This document shows positions 1 through 12,532 of a stretch of 64,000 bases of DNA, in pieces. The notes under the pieces were generated by a model, which saw only the letters and a list, made by a program, of their open reading frames with translations, was not told the origin of the DNA and searched no databases. Within the stretch, counting starts at the first letter, position 1. Every line of letters begins with the position of its first letter. The position numbers and the translations under genes are program-made. This DNA comes from Globomyces pollinis-pini (lineage: Eukaryota > Chytridiomycota > Chytridiomycetes > Rhizophydiales > Globomycetaceae), in the NCBI GenBank assembly GCA_025399215.1, contig MU621094.1, positions 1 through 64,000 of the forward strand, read 5' to 3'.

Positions 1-517
1 GGAACAGATGAAAAGGTTGCCTCGTTGGTTAGCGAATTTGGATATGATGCAGCATTCAACTACAAAACCGTTGAAAACCAATCGGCCAAGTTGAAGGAAC
101 TCTGTCCAAATGGCATTGACGTATACTTTGACAATGTTGGAGGCGAGACTCTTGATACCGTATTATTACATATGAATGTACATGGAAGACTTGTAGAATG
201 GTAAATGATAATGAAATGACTAACATTTCTTTAGTGGTATGATTTCTCAATACAATGCTGAAACTCCTTACGAGATGAAAAACCTTATGCAAGTGGTTGG
301 CAAGCAACTTCGTTTCCAAGGATTTGTAATGGGTGGTGGGAAATTGTACGATCGTGAATTCATGACCAGATTTGCTACCGACGTTTCCAAATGGATTGCA
401 GAAGGAAAATTGAAATATGTCGAGCATATTGTTGAAGGATTAGATAATGCACCAGAAGCATTTGTTGGAATGCTAAAGGGTGCCAATACTGGTAAACAAA
501 TCATCAAAATCGCTTAA
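1..517 (+). CDS. NADP-dependent MDR oxidoreductase (PTGR1-like), 3' part
   Basis: This is the C-terminal half of a zinc-independent medium-chain dehydrogenase/reductase of the leukotriene B4 12-hydroxydehydrogenase / prostaglandin reductase group, which reduces alpha,beta-unsaturated carbonyls with NADPH. The frame is open from base 1, so the 5' end lies outside the window. Visible signatures are GTDEKVASL, FGYDAAFNYK and FDNVGGETLD from the Rossmann cofactor-binding half, and GMISQYN after the intron. One 34-bp intron (201-234, branch-like ctaac) joins VEC to GMISQ. The protein ends GKQIIKIA, the usual end of the family. The physiological substrate cannot be told from sequence. Confidence 0.9.
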
Positions 518-642
518 TCTAATAAAACTATTGTTTGAATATATCTTTGCTGAATGTAAAATTACAGTCTTGTATAGATGTATTTTGTAAAAATAAAAAT
601 ATTTGAATGTTGAAAGATTATTTATTGCTTTCTCTAGGACGA

Positions 643-2002
643 TTACTTATTAGTATAGTCCTTCACAAGGGGATCAAAAGGAGCATTTGAAAAAACGTTA
701 GGTCTAAACATTCCAACGAATCGATGAATAGTTTCTTCTGCTGTGTGTGGCATAATATCAAAATTTTCAAAAGTCAAAGCATTTGGATCAAAACGATCAC
801 TTATAGTTAACTAGGTATTAGAATGAAACAGCCATACTCTTTCAAGCTCATCTGGAGACATAATAGGGAATGCCAATACTTTGTCCCAAACAGTAATAAA
901 TGGTCTAAAACATTTAATGACGTCAATGATTTACTTCAATAATGCCTTTGGGAGTGGTGCAGCACGGTGTTGGTTCATAGACGCATCCTGGAACAATTCG
1001 ATCAGTTTCCTGTATGTATATTCATTTGGACTACTTGTCAACCAATAAAAAGTTTACCCATATAGTTCCACAACTTTACCAACAGTTGCATCTTCCTTAG
1101 CCATGGCAGACAATACTGCGGCCACATCATTTACATAAACCGGTCTCATTGTGGCATGACCACCATTAGGAGCTAGGATAAAAGAAAATGGTGCCCATTT
1201 TGAAAACCATCCCATTTTGTTCCAGAAACGATCTTCGTGGCCATAGACCCAACCTGGTCGCACAATAGTAGCTTCAGGAAATTCTTCACGAACTGCGATT
1301 TCTCCAAGTGCCTAATATGATAAAATACATGCAATGTCAAGTTACCTTTGATCGTAAAAATGCAGAGGGGGAATCCACATCCGCATTAAGGGCAGATACA
1401 TGAATGAACTTGCTGACGCCATTTTCTTTTGCAATACGTGCCAAACGTCTAGCACCTTCATGATGCACTTGATCATAAGAGAAATTCCTATTATTAAATC
1501 AAATCCGGAAATACTTTGTGGTATAACTTCGTCCAACACAGTTATAAACGACATCAGAGTGACGAACAGATTCAGAAATTGATTTTTCATCTCGTAAATC
1601 AAAACGCTACAATCTTAAGGACAACTATTATACCAACTGAACCATCTTTCCCAAATCAGCCATTGGACGAAGAAATCTTCTTGAGTCATCGGAACCTCTA
1701 TATGGAGTAATGATGGTAGTTCCTTTTCTTCCCAAATTGTTGACCACATTACGTCCAATAAAACCGGTAGCTCCAAATACTGTAGCAACAGTTCCTAAAA
1801 TAAAATAAATTCTGTCAAAGTAAAGTAAGAAATGGAAGATATAATTCAGATTAAAGATAATTTTCCTACCATCGTTTGATGAACGACCACCCGGTCCTTG
1901 CTTTATATGAACTTTCTTTTCTCTAACAATAACGTCATGAACATTTCGAATAGAAACTGAAGTTGGATTTTTAAAACTGTGGGATTTTGTAATTCTGAGC
2001 AT
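643..2002 (-). CDS. NDUFA9: NADH:ubiquinone oxidoreductase 39-kDa subunit (NDUFA9), mitochondrial
   Basis: Accessory subunit of mitochondrial complex I, an atypical short-chain dehydrogenase that binds NADPH. The ATG at 2002 opens a basic N-terminus suitable for mitochondrial import, followed after a roughly 75-bp intron by the nucleotide-binding motif VFGATGFIGRNVVNNLGRKG. Further exons encode FIHVSALNADVDSPS, RPGWVYGHEDRFWNKMG and the conserved segment MRPVYVNDVAAVL. The last exon ends in FDPLVKDYTNK. There are several short introns. Presence of this subunit argues that complex I is retained in this organism. A divergent epimerase is the only alternative, but the DRFWNKMG context is characteristic of NDUFA9. 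Confidence 0.88.
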
Positions 2003-2207
2003 GGCAAAATTATCAAAAAAATTTGTTCAAAGAAATTCAATGACCTCAATGAATTACAATGGTCATTCAAACCTCAAGACTTCAATTGATTACAATGGAC
2101 ACAATTATTCCCTTATTTGATTTTAGTTCATTCTTGGAAAATTAATTTTTTATGATTTTTGGATACGATTTATTATTTGTATTAAATGTATCGTTGATAT
2201 CAAGCCT

Positions 2208-3292
2208 TCAATCTTGCTTGTTCAACTTTGGCTTGTAATTGCTCTCTGATTAACAATTTCATCGCTGAGTTCTTCTTCTCAATCGCTGCCTTTTCTGTCT
2301 TGCTCATTTTCTCTTCTGGATCAGTAATATCAACTGGGAATAATAAACCAGGAAGCTATTCGTGTTATTGATTATCGACTTACTTGACGCAATTCTTTAG
2401 TAGGCTTCTTAGTGGAATCAAACTTTTCTTTTGTTTGAGACACGTCTAAAAAGGCAGTATAGTTTTGTAGGGCTTGGCCTGTGATATCCAGGGAGTGACC
2501 AACGAGATCCACGTCTCCAGGAACATCATTGAATCCGCGTAATCCATGCTTTTCAATTGGGTATTTGGCATTCGGTTTACCAACTCCCAGCCGAAATCTT
2601 TAATAGTTAGTTAATTGAGTAATACCGAATGAAATCATTGGTTCCTAAGCAATCAATGACGTTTTGTTCAGCGGCATGGCCTTCGAAGCCCTTGTTATTT
2701 GCTAAAAATCAAATCATTAAAATGAATTACTGCCAACTAACAAGGTACCACAGATACCTTTGTTGTTATCCAAAACCACAATCAATTGCTTGGCAATATC
2801 TTTAATTTTATACTCTTCTACCAATTTTTTCACGACAGGTCCACAAGTTTGTAGTGGTGACAATGATTTGGCAATAACAACCCTGTATATTTTCTAACAT
2901 AAAATTCAAATGATGATTACATGAACTTTTGCATCAGCACCTTCAGGTACTTCATCTTCTGGACCAGTATATACATCAGCTTCAGTTAATGCGAATTCAC
3001 TATCGTGAATATCTGATAATAAATCTCTTCGTCTGATGAAGGCTGGACGTTTGAAGTCAGGGGGGATAACAGGGTTGACAGGATCTTGAACTTCACCTTG
3101 TTTTAATAGTAAAGCTTGCATGCTAATGCAATTTGCCAAGTAATCTGCGAAAATAGACCCCACTAGATGTAAGATAAATAAACCTTAATTGATACCATTT
3201 TGTCTTGAAACGACATGCTCTTTCTTTGGACTTCCTAATCCCACAATCAGAAAGTCAACTTTTCTGTCTTTCAATGCTTTTGCTTTCACCAT
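2208..3292 (-). CDS. Peptidyl-tRNA hydrolase (Pth1)-like protein with degenerate active site
   Basis: The fold family is recognised from FLIVGLGSPKKEHVVSRQN followed, across a 33-bp intron, by VGSIFADYLA, which aligns with bacterial Pth GLGNPG...TRHNAG. Downstream exons give IVVLDNNKG, GFEGHAAEQNVIDCLG and FRLGVGKPNAKYPIE, matching the order of Pth blocks. Key residues differ: the Asn of GLGNPG is Ser, the catalytic His of RHN is Gln, the FMN motif is replaced by LSPLQ, and the GHNG Asn is lost; only the central Asp (VLDNN) remains. There is an insertion after RQNVGSIFADYL and a lysine/glutamate-rich helical C-tail. It is probably not a normal hydrolase; an RNA-binding or mitoribosome-related role is an inference from other Pth-derived proteins. 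Confidence 0.7.
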
Positions 3293-3587
3293 GTTAATGA
3301 AAAATGTGAAAAATCAGTCAGCTTGAACCACATGAGTTCCCTTGCTTACCCAAGCATGATAATGTGTCTAATTATGGCAAATTATGGAATTGCTATTGGT
3401 AATACAAATAGTAATGATACTGTAAATGGTGTTTTTATTTACTTGCCTATATCATATGATGCTTGTAATAGTTGGAACGAATGGATCCAAAACTACTGTA
3501 GCTAGAGTTGGCATGCGACCACCAAAAACATCTATGTTTATACTGACTTGAAAAACAATTCAAGACGCGTTTCTACAAAGTTCACAT

Positions 3588-5272
3588 ATGGAATGCAGTC
3601 ATTTCACATCAGATAATTTCAAACCCTCTTTAGTTCAACAAGCATTAGAGAATTATAATACTGTATTAGAGTCTGGATATTGCTCAAAGTGTAAAATAGA
3701 AACAGAATCGCGTTGGATTTGTTTATGCTGTGGAATAATTTCCTGTGGTAGATTTGTCAAAGGACATGCAGTGGAGCACCATAAGGAATCAAAGCATACA
3801 GTGGCATTGGATTTGGTTTCGAAAGCCTGTCACTGGTATTTTTTGTATATAACCTATTTGTTAAGTTATGTTTGTGATGAATATGTGTATGCTGGAGCAT
3901 TAGAATCAGATCTCGATAAGCTACGAGCAATAGTGACCGATTTGATAGCCGGAATAGATCCAAGGTAAGAACATTCTTTATTAAACGTAGCAACGATACG
4001 TAATTTTTATATTATAATACCACCAGGGAAATCGATTTAAAACCTCATCAAAAGATAGAACACATAACTGGTTTAGAGAACTTGGGAAATACCTGCTACT
4101 TGAATTGTGTGGTATAACTAACTATATAACTGATAAACAGCTGCAAATACTCTGGTAATTGATGTGCATTTTTGAACGCCAGTCATACACCTCCCATTCA
4201 GCTGCATTTCCTACAGCCTCTTATTTCCCCTATACTTCCACGAAAAAAATTACTTGATGACGCTAATAAGAGGTCCTTGAGGTCATCCAGCGAAACAGAC
4301 ATGTAAATAACAAATAAATCTAATTATAGTTCGTTATGGACATCATTTTGCTCCATATTGTCAAAAATGTGGGACACTGGTGAAAAACATATTTCCCCTG
4401 AACCATTTATAACCAACCTACGTCAACTTTTGCCAATGTTCAAAGGTTATCAGCAGCAAGATGCTCAAGAGTTGATGAGAGAAATGCTAGACCTTATACA
4501 TACAGAGTTAGAGTCCAGAAAGGGAAAAACTATGATCATGCAAATGTTTCAAGGAAAGTTTTTGAACCATGTAATCAATTGCTTTAACTTTAGGTAACTT
4601 GCCAAAAATGCAAAAATATATCAACCAAATCAGAGTTATTTCTGGATTTATCCTTATCGATTCCTGATACCCCTGAAGAAGTATATATACGATATACTAA
4701 CGCGATTGCTTTAATAGGAGCCATGTACAATTCAGCAATGTTTAGAATTGTTTACCGCTGTGGAAGAGCTGGATGAATCCGAAAAGTATATGTGTACCCC
4801 ATGCAATAAATTGCAAAGTGCAACTAAGCAAATGATACTGTGTCATTTACCACCTGTAACTTGTTTTGATTCTAATAACTAGATACTGTGTTTACATCTA
4901 AAGAGATTTCGTTTCATGGATGCCACAAGGTCGAAAATATCACGACATGTAGAATTTCCCTTGAACAATTTGGACATGAAACGATATCACGCTCCAACTA
5001 CTGCCAGCCAATTGGAAGCACATCCATTAATTTACTCGCTCTATGGAGTGATAGTACATATTGGGTCTTCTGGTCACGGTCATTACATCGCATACATTCT
5101 CAAGGATCATAAATGGTATGAAATGAATGATCGAAAATGCAAAGTTGTAGATGTGGATCAAGTGCTCAAACAGAACGCCTATATGCTCTTCTATGAAGTT
5201 CAGCGCAATAACAAACGAGCCAGGTCTCTTGATTCTAATACACGACCATTAAAGGCACATAAATCTCAATAA
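3588..5272 (+). CDS. Ubiquitin carboxyl-terminal hydrolase with N-terminal zf-UBP (USP3/USP44/Ubp8-like)
   Basis: Deubiquitinase of the USP (C19) family. The N-terminus carries a ubiquitin-binding zf-UBP finger (CSHF, CSKC, CLCCGIISCGR, then His residues). The catalytic Cys box is GLENLGNTCYLNCVLQIL, assembled across two introns of about 28 bp near 4112 and 4155. YQQQDAQELMREML, HLKRFRF and the His box SSGHGHYIAYIL complete the catalytic core, and CQKC/CTPC form the fingers subdomain. The zf-UBP plus USP arrangement is that of USP3/USP22/Ubp8, enzymes that act on monoubiquitinated histones; which orthologue this is cannot be settled by eye. The start ATG at 3588 is the first in frame before the zinc finger. 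The C-tail is basic and may be nuclear-targeting. Confidence 0.87.
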
Positions 5273-5531
5273 ACAAGAAATGTATAACATTTTGTGATGG
5301 AAACAATAAGATATAAAATGAGATAACGCGTTTTTGTAGAGGTTGAATAGATAACAAATGTGTGTATTTCATTAGATAATTACAAACGCATCTATCAGTA
5401 GATAATTACAAATCAGTCTATGACATTAAATTACTAGCCATCTGGTGATACGTCAGTGTTACTTTTGAATGGTCTTATGGTGAAAATTTTCATCACTTCA
5501 CAAACACCATCTAGAAATATTTCACATAAAA

Positions 5532-8372
5532 ATGAACGAGTTTTTTAATCAACAGAAAATACTCAATGTCATTCCCGCCCCAAAATATTCGGATGGAAAT
5601 CCAGAGTTTGTGGGAAAAGCAGCATCAATGGGGTTTGTTCCAATTGATACTTACATCCCTTCCTTCTTTAAACCTATCAGTCTTCAACTAATCGAAACAG
5701 TTCGAAATAATATTTCTCAAGCACTAATTGAAAATCCTCAGATGATGAATAATATTGCATTCGACCATAATTCCGCTCTTAAAACTTTACCTAAAAATTA
5801 TGCATTGATGGGAATGGCTGGTACTACTTCTTTGCTTGTCGTGGGTCATCCTAGGTATTAGAACTATTGATTAAATGATTAGTGGCCAGAATTATAGGTC
5901 GTCGTTGGAAATGTTACCCCATCTTATCTGGTTGTATCAACCAGATAGACTAAACAAATCATGTCCATGTCGGCTATGCCAAGCACAGTACTTTATAATA
6001 TCTTATGAATCATAGGAATGCTCAAAATTTTTATCAAGATACAACTAGGTCGACCCCTTCCCCATCAAATATAAATTTTCCTAACAACGGATCAATGAAC
6101 AATATCAATGGAATTCATGCTGGGAACATAATGCAAGGTGGTGGAATGAATCCTGCAGGATTGGGTGGTCGGTTACAGAGTCCATTAAATGGTCATTTTG
6201 AAGTAAAGCAAGAGCACTATAGACCAACATCTGCACCTTCTTCACAAAACCAGTCACAATTTATGGGATCTCAGGCCATGAATCCTAATATGAACGTTCA
6301 AAACACCGCAATACCCCAACCAATGAATAATGCCTACTTGACAAACTCACAAAACCAACCAAAGTCAAACCAGCAGCCTTCAAATACAACAGGATTTAAC
6401 ATGGGAAATAGTATGCAATTACCACAATCTATGAATGGTGGAAATCAAGGCAATCAAACGACACAGAAATTAAAAATCCAAGGTATGGGACAGAGTGGCC
6501 AAGACCAACCAACACCTTTGAATACGAAATTAGAACAGATGAATTCTCTTCCCAATTATATTGGGCAAATGGGAAATCAACAAAATATTCAGTTTATGAA
6601 TTCCAGGGCTGGAAATTTTCCAATGGCAAGTTCTCCAGTAAATACATTTGGAAATATACCTCAAGGAAATACGGTCTCGATAAACGGCTCATTAAATCAA
6701 TTCTCAAGTAATGGGCAGTTTCACCGACACTCACAAGCTACACTTCCTTCACCTACCGTTAGTCAAGGTCCGCCATCCAACATAAATCCAAACCAACAAT
6801 TCAATACAGCCTCTACCAATCAAAACGTAGGAATAAATCCCAATTCTGGTACTCCGAATGCTAATCCTAGTCGGAGTGTCTCCAAACAAACAAACATTAC
6901 ATCAACTTTCAATTCTGCTTCTGGAATTTCTAACTTCACCCCAAACGAAATATCAAATATTGGGAATTTAGTTAGTGGTGGCACATCAGTCGATACTCCC
7001 ATGGATAATAGTTCTTCAGTACAATCTACCGATATTCAAGACAACCAACCACCAGAAAAAGAAGTAAAATCTGCGGTGACGAAGCCGAGTACAACCAAAA
7101 AAGAAGTTAAGCCAAATCCTGGTGTAAGTACATAAGTTCACTCACGGTAGACACCTTCTCGAACAAATTCATATGCTCTACCCAGCAATACTGTGGTGGT
7201 TCCTGTAACTGAAACCGCTCCAGAAGATCCTAAATTTAGTTCGAAATATTTGAATACCAAACTTGCCAATGCCAAACTAGAGAAGGTGATGAATTTTATG
7301 ACTTATAGTCAGGATATACAAAAACTTAAAGAAACCATATCGTTGTCAAAGGTGAAAATTGAACGATTGAAGTTTGAAAGAAAATTACTTTTGACAACCG
7401 TGAACGATCAGGATAGAATAAAGAGGGCCAAACAACTTAGCGATTCTAGCTCTGCAGTAATTTTTTAGGAATTAATAGCTTAGGGGTCACATTCAGAGAG
7501 AGAAAATGATACAGCAACAGAATTAGAGGAGGATACAGAATTAGATGTTGCAGAAGAGTCAGCACCAAAAACAAAACAGAGGAAAAAAAGGCGTATTAAA
7601 CTTCTTGATCCTAATGCTCCTAAACGACCTGCCAATGCATTTATACTCTACTGTGAGTTACAAAGAGAATGTATCAAAGAAGAGAGGAGGCTGATTCATA
7701 ATAAAGAAGAGGGTAGTGAAGCAGATACAGCATTGGCGAATTTAACAAAGGCGCTTGGATTTCGATGGCGGTCATTGAAAGATGAAGATCGTCAAGTATA
7801 CCAAGAAATGTTTCGAGATCAAGTTAAACAGTACGACACAGACATTGCTGAATATATGTCAACTCACCCAAACGCACCTTTAAAAGATGATGAAAATCCC
7901 GGGGTTGATTATACTGATCCTAATGCTCCCCGAAGACCTGCAAATGCTTTCTTTCTCTTTTGTGAAATGGAAGATGAAAGGATTATACGGAATCGAACAA
8001 TAGACCGTACAGATGAAGAGGAAGCAAGCGATTTAGCAAAAATATCACTGTCATTGGGGCAGCGATGGCGTGAACTAACAGATGACGAGAGAAAAGGTGA
8101 ATTTTTTCAATAACTAACTACTTATAGTATACGAAACCAAATACCAAGAGCAAATGGAAATCTATAGAAAATACATTGAAGACAAAAAAGCGAAATCGGG
8201 GCCATCAGTCGTTGAATCTCAAGCTCCTGAAGCTAGCTCCAGTAAAACAGATCATGTAGATGTTGAAGCTCACGAGGACACTGGAGATGCTCATGATGAT
8301 GCACCGGATACTCAGGAAGATTCTGTTAAGGTTAAAGCAGAATCAGTAGAGCAAATGAATGTTGATGAGTAG
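5532..8372 (+). CDS. Clr2-type silencing domain fused to Asn/Gln-rich linker, coiled coil and two HMG boxes
   Basis: Predicted protein of about 900 residues. The N-terminal ~150 residues contain LPKNYAL, GHPSGQNYRSS, PHLIWLY and the cysteine motif CPCRLC, which match the fungal transcription-silencing domain Clr2_transil. Two 28-bp introns (5855-5882 and 5988-6015) keep the frame into a ~370-residue N/Q/S/P/G-rich linker, then a coiled coil (residues like KVKIERLKFERKLLL) and two HMG boxes introduced by DPNAPKRPANAF and DPNAPRRPANAF. The tail is acidic. Three further introns of 27-28 bp follow. Coil plus HMG resembles Nhp10-type INO80 subunits, but Clr2 belongs to heterochromatin (SHREC) silencing. 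A nuclear chromatin role is likely; the fusion is discussed in the findings. Confidence 0.8.
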
Positions 8373-8493
8373 AATGTTTCTTAAAAATTTTGATTGTATA
8401 AAGACACGAAAACTAATAAAAAAAAGCCAAACAAGTCAAAGAGTTCTTTCATATTCAATTATTAATATAATGAAGAAGTAGAAGAAAACGTAA

Positions 8494-9347
8494 TCAACTC
8501 CGTTTTTCTAATACTTTATCAACTAATCCCAATTCAACTGCTTCAGTAGCACCCATAAAATAATCACGTTCCATCAAAGTTTCTAACTTTTAGTGCAGAA
8601 AATCAAACCAATTCGATCCAAAGGCATTTTGGTATGATTCACATAGATATTGTTCAAACTTTTCCTGATTTTCAAGATCTCTTGTGCATGAATGGCAATA
8701 TCAGACGCTTGACCTGATGCACCGCCACTAAATAGTTGATTCAAGTTAAATGTTTACCTTGGTTGATGGATCATGACTCTGGCGTTTGGGAGGATGGATC
8801 GATGTCCAGGTTCACCTGTTCATATCAATTAGATTTAAAGTATGTATCTACCAGCTGCCAATAGTAGAGATCCCATCGAGCAAGCTTGTCCAATACATAC
8901 CGTAGCCACTGGACTTGAGATATACTAAAAAATCTATCAACAACCTATCAAACAACCAATTACTTGCATCTAATCCTATAAACCCTTTACATAATGAATT
9001 ACTGTGTCGTAAATCGCCATTCCAGCGGTAACTGATCCACCTGGGGAATTGATATAAAATGAAATTGGTTTCTGTTGATTTTCAGCTTCCAAAAACAATA
9101 ATTGAGCAACAATGATGGTTGAAATTGAATCATCCACTTCACCATTTAAAAAGATGATACGTTCTTTTAATAATCTTGAAAAGATATCAAAGACTCGTTC
9201 ACCTTTACTCTAATTTTTTTAATTTCCTTTATGAATTGAATTTACACTGGATTCGATGACGTAGGGAATTCCAATATTTCGGATTTGATTATGATGAAAT
9301 GGAATGTATCTCAGTTGAAGGATTGTCCGTATTCGATTAAGAATCAT
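8494..9347 (-). CDS. CLPP: ATP-dependent Clp protease proteolytic subunit, mitochondrial
   Basis: Serine peptidase (S14) that forms the barrel of the ClpXP protease in the mitochondrial matrix. The ATG at 9347 opens an Arg-rich, acid-poor N-terminus ([14 protein letters not shown]) consistent with a transit peptide, then [10 protein letters not shown]. Family motifs are [30 protein letters not shown], the nucleophile Ser in [14 protein letters not shown], the catalytic His in MIHQP and the Asp in [11 protein letters not shown]. The C-terminus is [10 protein letters not shown]. There are several ~30-bp introns. Its unfoldase partner ClpX lies at 33092-34838 in the same window, so a complete mitochondrial ClpXP system is encoded. 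Confidence 0.93.
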
Positions 9348-9603
9348 TTTTTTACAAGTTTTTTGTAAATTGAAAATCAGATTTCATTACCGAATATTTG
9401 ATTAATTGAGAGACGCATTGATTGTGATAAGAATCTTATTGATCTTCACTTTCCTAATTAAACTGATTTTACACGTATCTGCTCACTTAAAAATTAGGAA
9501 TTCATTACTATCCTTGTACACAATAAAATAAGCTTGTAATACCATAAGATTAGGCAGAGTAACGGTTAAAATGTATTTTTATAAAGAAAAAATCAACCTC
9601 AGA

Positions 9604-10525
<922 letters not shown>

Positions 10526-10820
10526 GAGAATTAATTGAGAAGGAAAAACACACGTAATTTTACAAACAAACAGGATGGAGTTAATTCAGTAGCAGAACTG
10601 CACTCAAACTGAACAGTCGATCTAGTAGATGTTAAAACCTTAGTAGATATTGTCATTCATTGCTTCAAAATTACATAAAATCATCACCTAAAATCTTTGT
10701 TTTGGTTGTTTAATTACTTTATTATTGACTCGTTTGGAAGTTAAATATCTTTAATACTCATACAATTTATTAAACTACCTACAAATACAAACAAATATTT
10801 TTCCCTTTTTAATTAATTAC

Positions 10821-11299
10821 ATGGGTAAAGCAACGGTGGATGTCATTGATATCGAAACAATCAGACCCATATTCGTATATGGGAGTCTAATGGCTGATGC
10901 GGTATTCAAGAAGATCACAAAAATAGATAATCCAAAGAAATTAGGCACTGGCATTCTCAAAGGGTATAAACGGGTCCAAGTCATGTCAGCACCATATCCT
11001 GCAATCTTCAAAGATGATAATTCAGAAGTCGTTGGATTTTTATACGATATCCCTAATATTCAACTATGGGATTTATTAGATCAATATGAATCTGATGTAT
11101 TTACTTGATCTTTTCTTTAATATCCTAGTTGTATAAACGGATTACTGTTGACGTCATTCTTCAGCAAGAAAAGGGAATTCAGTCAGTGAAGGCTGATGTT
11201 TATCTTTGGAATGCCAATATTAATCAACTGAGTCAACTAGAGTGGGATTATGACGATTTTGTCAAAAATAAGCTACCAGGATGGGATTTTGAAGCATGA
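10821..11299 (+). CDS. Gamma-glutamylcyclotransferase-like (AIG2/GGACT family) protein
   Basis: A small enzyme of the GGCT fold that releases 5-oxoproline from gamma-glutamyl amines or peptides. The substrate loop FVYGSLM is near the N-terminus and the catalytic Glu is in DQYESDLYKR, which is restored when a 32-bp intron (about 11097-11128) is removed. The remaining sequence VDVILQQEKGIQSVKADVYLW and a Trp-rich end (WDYDDFVKNKLPGWDFEA) match the AIG2-like subgroup. About 148 residues, typical for the family. The exact substrate is not evident. Confidence 0.82.
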
Positions 11300-11525
11300 A
11301 TATAATCTAATATTCTATTAAAGTGTTCAAAGTATTGTTACGTGACTTGGTTAGTGGACAACGTTAGAATAGTTTTAAACTCACTCTTTTGATGGTGAAT
11401 AAACAATCGGCGAATCTAAATGAGTGTCAAATAGTATTTATACTACTTGACTTCTATGTAACTATAAAATAGACATGAATGAATTAGAAGTATGTACGTA
11501 TATTATGGAGTAGATATAATTAACA

Positions 11526-11886
11526 TCAGGTGCGTCGAACTGTTGGCAATGGATTGCCCAAAGCATCAGTTCCAAGTCGAGAAGTAGTGGACAAAAGATT
11601 AGCAACATATTGTTTCAATGTTCGATTCTCCACAGCCTGAAGTCGATGACTTTCGACTGATTGGTTTAACTTATCAATTTGGGCTATATATTAATCAAAT
11701 TACCATACCTTTTAATTTTGATTGCAGTTGTAAGGCTTGAAGTATAAGTTGTTCAGTGTCTGCTGTAGCAGCTAGAGTATAAACTGGTTTAGAATGTGTT
11801 GAAGGTGATGCTGTTCGAGACGGTATTGGAGTAGGCAATGAATCCATTCCTGAACTTTGTTTCCAAACATTTTCTTCAACTGTCAT
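11526..11886 (-). CDS. Short coiled-coil protein (SCOC/UNC-69-like)
   Basis: Two-exon gene for a ~110-residue protein. The N-terminal third is Ser/Pro/Thr-rich; the rest is a heptad coiled coil (LILQALQLQSKLK, then IDKLNQSVESHRLQAVENR) that ends in NRTLKQYVANLLSTS. That ending resembles the SCOC signature NxxLxQYIxNLMSxS. SCOC proteins bind Arl GTPases and FEZ1 at the Golgi and act in vesicle traffic and autophagy. A ~25-bp intron near 11683-11707 sits within the coil. The match rests on a short motif, so another small coiled-coil family is possible. Confidence 0.65.
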
Positions 11887-12532
11887 TAGTATGTTTTTTT
11901 TTAAGAAAATTAATTGACAAGATTACAATGTGGATGAAGGAGGCAAATTGTTTTGCGTGTAGGAATGAAACTGTCAGTCAAACACCTGCAAATACCGTTT
12001 GATTGGGTAGAAGTCTCACTCATTGTAAAAGTTTTAGTATAGCTCCCATACTCATTTAAACGATTATTTTTGAGACTTACCTGGTCAATAAGGGGTGCGC
12101 AAAATAATATGGACAATATATAGATGCCTACTGAATGCTAACCATCAATAATGGAATTACTGTAAAAATTTCATCAACAATTGTATCATATTCCATTATT
12201 TTTCAACTATTATCTTAGCAACTAGAACTTTCATCAGATTGGCATTGCAACATATTGAGTGTAAATTATTATTAGAATCACTTGGAAAATATTACTATAA
12301 ACAGTGAATTGTCGTCGGTGATTGAAGATCAGTTCTTAGTCAGAACAATGGTATCCAATTTAAATGAAATCAAATGGAAAACATTGTACTTGAATACGAA
12401 AATCATTCTAACATTAGGACTTAAATAAACACAAAAATAAAAAACATACCAAATACTGTACCATAATTAATCGGATATACTATTTGTTTATAGATTTCAT
12501 TTTGCACATAGAATATTCATTAAATCGAATAA
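11887..12532. other. Intergenic stretch without a supported gene
   Basis: About 650 bases between the SCOC-like gene and the 3' end of U1-70K. A 68-codon open stretch on the minus strand (11910-12116) has no recognisable motif and no homologous-looking exon partner, so it is not called. No repeats or RNA genes were seen. Confidence 0.5.

Noticed and set aside
3323..3505. 60-codon open stretch on the plus strand between the Pth-like gene and the ubiquitin hydrolase
   Set aside because: No recognisable motif, lies in a 295-base divergent gap, no splice partner.
6005..7135. Separate gene starting at the ATG at 6005
   Set aside because: The ATG lies inside the inferred 28-bp intron 5988-6015; splicing joins the Clr2-like exon in frame to this region, so it is treated as one gene.
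11910..12116. 68-codon minus-strand open stretch
   Set aside because: No domain and no exon partner; probably 5' region of the SCOC-like gene or chance.
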